Assembly (NCBI GenBank): GCA_902825965.1
Contig: CADEDA010000009.1
Span: 85,585 to 149,584, forward strand
DNA length: 64,000 nucleotides
DNA from: an uncultured Gemmatimonadota bacterium
GTDB lineage: Bacteria; Gemmatimonadota; Gemmatimonadetes; Gemmatimonadales; Gemmatimonadaceae
Direction: 5' to 3'
Below are positions 61,164 through 64,000 of the stretch, piece after piece. The notes below the pieces were generated by a model, which ran no database searches, had not been told where the DNA came from, and saw only the letters and a list, made by a program, of their open reading frames with translations. How positions within the stretch are numbered: position 1 is the first letter of the stretch; each line of letters begins with the position of its first letter. Position numbers and translations under genes: made by a program.

Positions 61164-61763
61164 TCAGCGGCGCCGGAACTCGAAGCGGCAGCCCGGCGCC
61201 CCCGACGCTTCGCAGGCCGTCTCGACCACCGTGTAGCGCGAGTCGGCCAGGCGGCGCGCCAGCTGCGCGAGCGTCGCCGCGAGGTAGTGGCAGGCCGGCG
61301 CCGTCGCCCGGAGCCCGCGACACATCGGACAGTGCACGAGGCTGACCGACGCAACGCGCCCCCGCGCGATGCGCACACGGGCGGTGCCGGCGAAGGTCCA
61401 GGTGTGCCGTCCGATCGCCAGCAGCAACACGCGCAGCGCCACCGCCGCCGGCAGGGCGCGCAGCAGCCGCTGCGCCAGCGGCGGGATCCGGTGCGCCAGC
61501 AGGTACTCCGCGGTCCGCACGCCCGCGTCGCGCAGCACGGCCTCGCGCAGCGCGGGATCGAGGTCCTCGTGCAACGTGTGCACGAGCCGGATCACTTCGC
61601 CTTCATCCACCATCGCGTCGGGCCAGGCGCCGGGTGGGCGCCCGGTGGCCGCGGCGACCATGGCGTCGGCGCGCTCGACGCCCACCCGGGCCCGCAGCGC
61701 CGTCGCGGTCTGGATGACGGCGTTCGGACCGATGCGCCCCGCCTCGGCCAGGTGCCGGCTCAT
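61164..61763 (-). CDS. bchJ: BchJ, V4R-domain bacteriochlorophyll biosynthesis protein
   Basis: The product has 199 residues. N-terminal IGPNAVIQTATALRARVG, DEGEVIRLVHTLHEDLDPALREAVLRDAGVRTAEYLLAHRIP and the C-terminal 4-vinyl-reductase-type (V4R) domain (CPMCRGL...ACHYLAATLAQLARRL...TACEASGAPGCRFEF) match BchJ. It was first named a vinyl reductase; true 8-vinyl reductases are BciA/BciB, and BchJ is thought to assist tetrapyrrole handling around BchE. ATG 61763 overlaps the hemN stop (ATGA). It is last in the bchE-hemN-bchJ operon. Confidence 0.88.
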   Translation of the reverse strand: MSRHLAEAGRIGPNAVIQTATALRARVGVERADAMVAAATGRPPGAWPDAMVDEGEVIRLVHTLHEDLDPALREAVLRDAGVRTAEYLLAHRIPPLAQRLLRALPAAVALRVLLLAIGRHTWTFAGTARVRIARGRVASVSLVHCPMCRGLRATAPACHYLAATLAQLARRLADSRYTVVETACEASGAPGCRFEFRRR

Positions 61764-63118
61764 ATGGTGCGGGAGAACTGCCCCGCCCCGCGCTGGGACG
61801 GGAGGTAGGCGTCGAACAGCGCGCAGATGTTGCGCAGGAAGTAGCGCCCGAGCGCCGTGACCTCGATACGGTCGGCCTGCCGCACCACCAGACCGTCGTG
61901 CAGGAAGGGCGCAAGGCGCTCGTCGAGGTCAGCGAGGGTCGGCGGCAGTTCGGCGTCGCGCAGTTCGAGGTCGCACATGAGGCGGAGGATCGCCGCCTGC
62001 CGCGCCTGGTCGTCCGGTGTCAGCACATGCCCGCGCACCGTCGCGAGGCGCCCCGAGCGGATCGCCGATCGCCAGTCCGGCAGCGCGCTCGCGTTCTGTG
62101 CGAAGCAGCCCTCGATCTCGCTGATCGCGCTCATGCCGAGTCCGAGCAGGTGTTGCCCGGCGCGCGTGGTGTAGCCCATGAAGTTCCGGTGCAGCTCCCC
62201 GCGCCGCTGCGCCTGCGCCAGCGGGTCCGTGGCCTTGGCGAAGTGGTCCAGCCCGATCCACGCGTAGTCGGCGCTGGTGAAGGCCGAGACCGCGAGGCGC
62301 AGCAGCGCGAAGCGCCCGGACCCGTCCGGCAGGTCCTCGTGCTCGATGAGCCGCTGGTGCGGTCGCTGCGCGGGCAAGTGCGCGTAGCCGAAGCAGGCCA
62401 CCCGGTCCGGCGCCAGGGTGAGCACCTGTTCGATGGTCCGCCCGAACGACTCCTGCGTCTGGCGCGGCAGTCCATAGATGAGGTCGAGGTTGATGGCGTC
62501 GAAGCCGGTGTCGCGTGCGCCCTCGACCACGTCCTTCACCATCGCGAACGACTGCACGCGCCCGATCGCCTCCTGCACCTGCGGGTCGAGGTCCTGCACC
62601 CCGAGGCTCAAGCGACGGAATCCGAGGGTGCGCAGCGTGCGCAGCTGCTCGTGCGAGACGAGGCGCGGATCGGCCTCCACCGAGAGCTCCGCGTTCGGCA
62701 GGAACGTGAAGCGCGAGGCGAGCATCTCGAACGCCCGCGTGAGCTGCCGTTCATCGAGGTGGTTGGGCGTGCCGCCGCCCCAGTGCAGCTGCACCACGTC
62801 CTTGCCCTTGCCGAGGGCGCGCGTCACCGTCTCGATCTCGACCTCGAGGTCATCGAGGTACTGCTCGATGAGTTCGCGACGGCTGGTCGTGAGCGCATTG
62901 CACCCGCAGTAGAAGCACTTGGCGGCGCAGTACGGGAAGTGCACGTAGAGTTCGAGCGGGGCGCCACCCTGGCCCGCGACGCGCAGGGCCTGCGCGAACT
63001 CCTCCGCCCCGAACACGCGCGACCAGGTGGGGACCGTGGGATAACTCGTGTACCGCGGCCCCTCGGTGTCATAGCGGCGGAGCAGGTCCATCGAATCCAC
63101 ACGAGCGGCGATCAGCAT
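61760..63118 (-). CDS. hemN: oxygen-independent coproporphyrinogen III oxidase
   Basis: The product has 452 residues, full HemN length. It begins with [15 protein letters not shown], which separates HemN from HemW. The radical-SAM cluster motif is [15 protein letters not shown] (Cys64, Cys68, Cys71, plus Cys73). It also has [49 protein letters not shown] and [12 protein letters not shown], and the C-terminal HemN domain is complete. It oxidatively decarboxylates coproporphyrinogen III to protoporphyrinogen IX without oxygen, feeding haem and bacteriochlorophyll. It overlaps bchE by 7 bases and bchJ by 4, so the three are one operon. Confidence 0.95.
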   Translation of the reverse strand: MLIAARVDSMDLLRRYDTEGPRYTSYPTVPTWSRVFGAEEFAQALRVAGQGGAPLELYVHFPYCAAKCFYCGCNALTTSRRELIEQYLDDLEVEIETVTRALGKGKDVVQLHWGGGTPNHLDERQLTRAFEMLASRFTFLPNAELSVEADPRLVSHEQLRTLRTLGFRRLSLGVQDLDPQVQEAIGRVQSFAMVKDVVEGARDTGFDAINLDLIYGLPRQTQESFGRTIEQVLTLAPDRVACFGYAHLPAQRPHQRLIEHEDLPDGSGRFALLRLAVSAFTSADYAWIGLDHFAKATDPLAQAQRRGELHRNFMGYTTRAGQHLLGLGMSAISEIEGCFAQNASALPDWRSAIRSGRLATVRGHVLTPDDQARQAAILRLMCDLELRDAELPPTLADLDERLAPFLHDGLVVRQADRIEVTALGRYFLRNICALFDAYLPSQRGAGQFSRTI

Positions 63119-64000
63119 GCGCGGATCCCCTCGGCCTGCGGCCTGTCGCTGTGCATGGTGGAGCGCTTGGGCGCGATGAACTCGTCGGCCGGCAGCGCAT
63201 GGCCGGCCACCAGCACCATCTCCTCGGTCGGCGGACAGCTTGCCGCCGGGGAGTCGGCGGCGAGCCCGAGCACCGGCAGTTCGCGGGCGCGGGTGGCCGC
63301 CGCCTCGTGCCGCACGTGCTGGATCTCGCGCGGCTGGCGCAGCCGCACGAGTTCCTGCTTGGAGAGGTTCTTCGACTCGTCGAACCCGAAGTCGACGTTG
63401 GACTGTCCCCAGTAGTTGATGCGGCCGAGGTCGTAGAAGCGGCGCTCGACCGCACTCTTGAGGTAGGCCTTCAGGCAGCCGCGCAGGTACTTGCGGCGGA
63501 AGGGATCGGCGTCCCAGAGGTAGCCCCAGGTGGCCTTCTTCATGTAGAAGCGGCGGTAGTTCTTGAGCACGCCGGCGAGCACCTCGTCGCGCGTCATCAC
63601 CTCGGGCTGGATGATCGGCGTGACGAAGTTGTACTTGGCATAGTCGCGCACCTCGACCTTGTCGCCGAGCTCCTGGAAGAGGTCGGAGAACGGCCAGGGC
63701 GTGTAGCAGTTCCAGTTCACGAGGTCCGGCTGCCAGTCCTGCGCCATCCGGTACGTCTCCTCGAGCGTCTCCGGCGTCTCGTTCTCCAGCCCCACGATGA
63801 ACTGCGCCTCCGTCACGATGCCGTTCTTGCGGAGCAGTTGGATGGCGCGCTTGGACTGCTCGACCTTGATCTCCTTGTTGAAGCGGTCGAGCTTGAGCTG
63901 CGCCGCCGCCTCGGTCCCGAGCGAGACGTGCACCAGGCCCGCCTTGCGGTAGAGCGGCAGCAGTTCCTCGTCGCGCAGGATGTCGGTGACGCGGGTGTTG
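63112..64000 (-). CDS. bchE: anaerobic Mg-protoporphyrin IX monomethyl ester cyclase BchE, C-terminal part
   Basis: The last ~295 residues are in the window; the gene continues past 64000. The visible part starts within the radical-SAM domain ([44 protein letters not shown]) and goes on with [64 protein letters not shown] and [10 protein letters not shown]. This is BchE, the B12- and SAM-dependent enzyme that forms the fifth ring of bacteriochlorophyll using water-derived oxygen. The cobalamin domain and CxxxCxxC lie outside the window. Its last ~70 residues are more variable, and the end overlaps hemN by 7 bases. Confidence 0.93.
   Translation of the reverse strand, partial: NTRVTDILRDEELLPLYRKAGLVHVSLGTEAAAQLKLDRFNKEIKVEQSKRAIQLLRKNGIVTEAQFIVGLENETPETLEETYRMAQDWQPDLVNWNCYTPWPFSDLFQELGDKVEVRDYAKYNFVTPIIQPEVMTRDEVLAGVLKNYRRFYMKKATWGYLWDADPFRRKYLRGCLKAYLKSAVERRFYDLGRINYWGQSNVDFGFDESKNLSKQELVRLRQPREIQHVRHEAAATRARELPVLGLAADSPAASCPPTEEMVLVAGHALPADEFIAPKRSTMHSDRPQAEGIRAC

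Overview
The window is GC-rich (about 70%), densely coded bacterial DNA. Several features together point to a phototrophic member of the Gemmatimonadota: a SusC/SusD pair, many secreted propeller and lipoprotein genes, ECF sigma factors, a zinc-ribbon Ser/Thr kinase with PEGA domains, and, at the right edge, bacteriochlorophyll genes (bchE end, hemN, bchJ). This assignment is inferred from gene content, not from a marker gene. I see no rRNA, tRNA, CRISPR array, insertion sequence or prophage.

Left part (1-17.7 kb): the end of a DinB protein, secreted and DUF proteins, a YpfJ-type zinc peptidase, a MASE1 hybrid histidine kinase overlapping a nitrilase-family hydrolase, SoxR with a textbook SoxR operator in front of a small membrane protein, a 1001-residue secreted BNR/VPS10-type propeller, a Crp/Fnr regulator, a TPR-HD-GYP protein, and an MmyB-like regulator. 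Middle-left (17.8-28.9 kb): a beta-lactamase-fold lipoprotein, two unusual TonB-plug/TonB-C proteins without a barrel, SusC-SusD, and a fasciclin protein divergent from an ECF sigma factor plus RskA-like anti-sigma factor. The fasciclin/sigma gap holds two back-to-back promoters of identical layout (GCATCC-N16-CGAA).

Middle (29-46 kb): mostly metabolic and housekeeping genes (CBS protein, gamma-glutamyltransferase, 6PGDH-like oxidoreductase, DUF429). They are followed by an ECF42-type sigma factor with two DGPF/YciI proteins, a UppS operon, a winged-helix regulator with its membrane partner, a serine hydrolase with RidA, and a membrane-anchored DtxR-FeoA-FeoA regulator overlapping feoB.

Right part (46.2-58.6 kb): a tight three-gene operon encodes a Ser/Thr kinase with a PEGA domain, a secreted PEGA protein with a degenerate trypsin-like domain, and a 2936-residue lipoprotein with 25 fibronectin-III-like repeats, each carrying a C-x4-C pair. 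This looks like a signalling-to-cell-surface system and is the best candidate for something undescribed. The window closes with a small lipoprotein that has a tandem repeat in its leader, a GNAT acetyltransferase, and the leftward bchE-hemN-bchJ operon, which is probably the border of a photosynthesis gene cluster.

Transcription units tend to be joined by 1-8 nt overlaps, and several convergent pairs overlap at their 3' ends. Perfect GC-rich hairpins without a T-tract recur between units.
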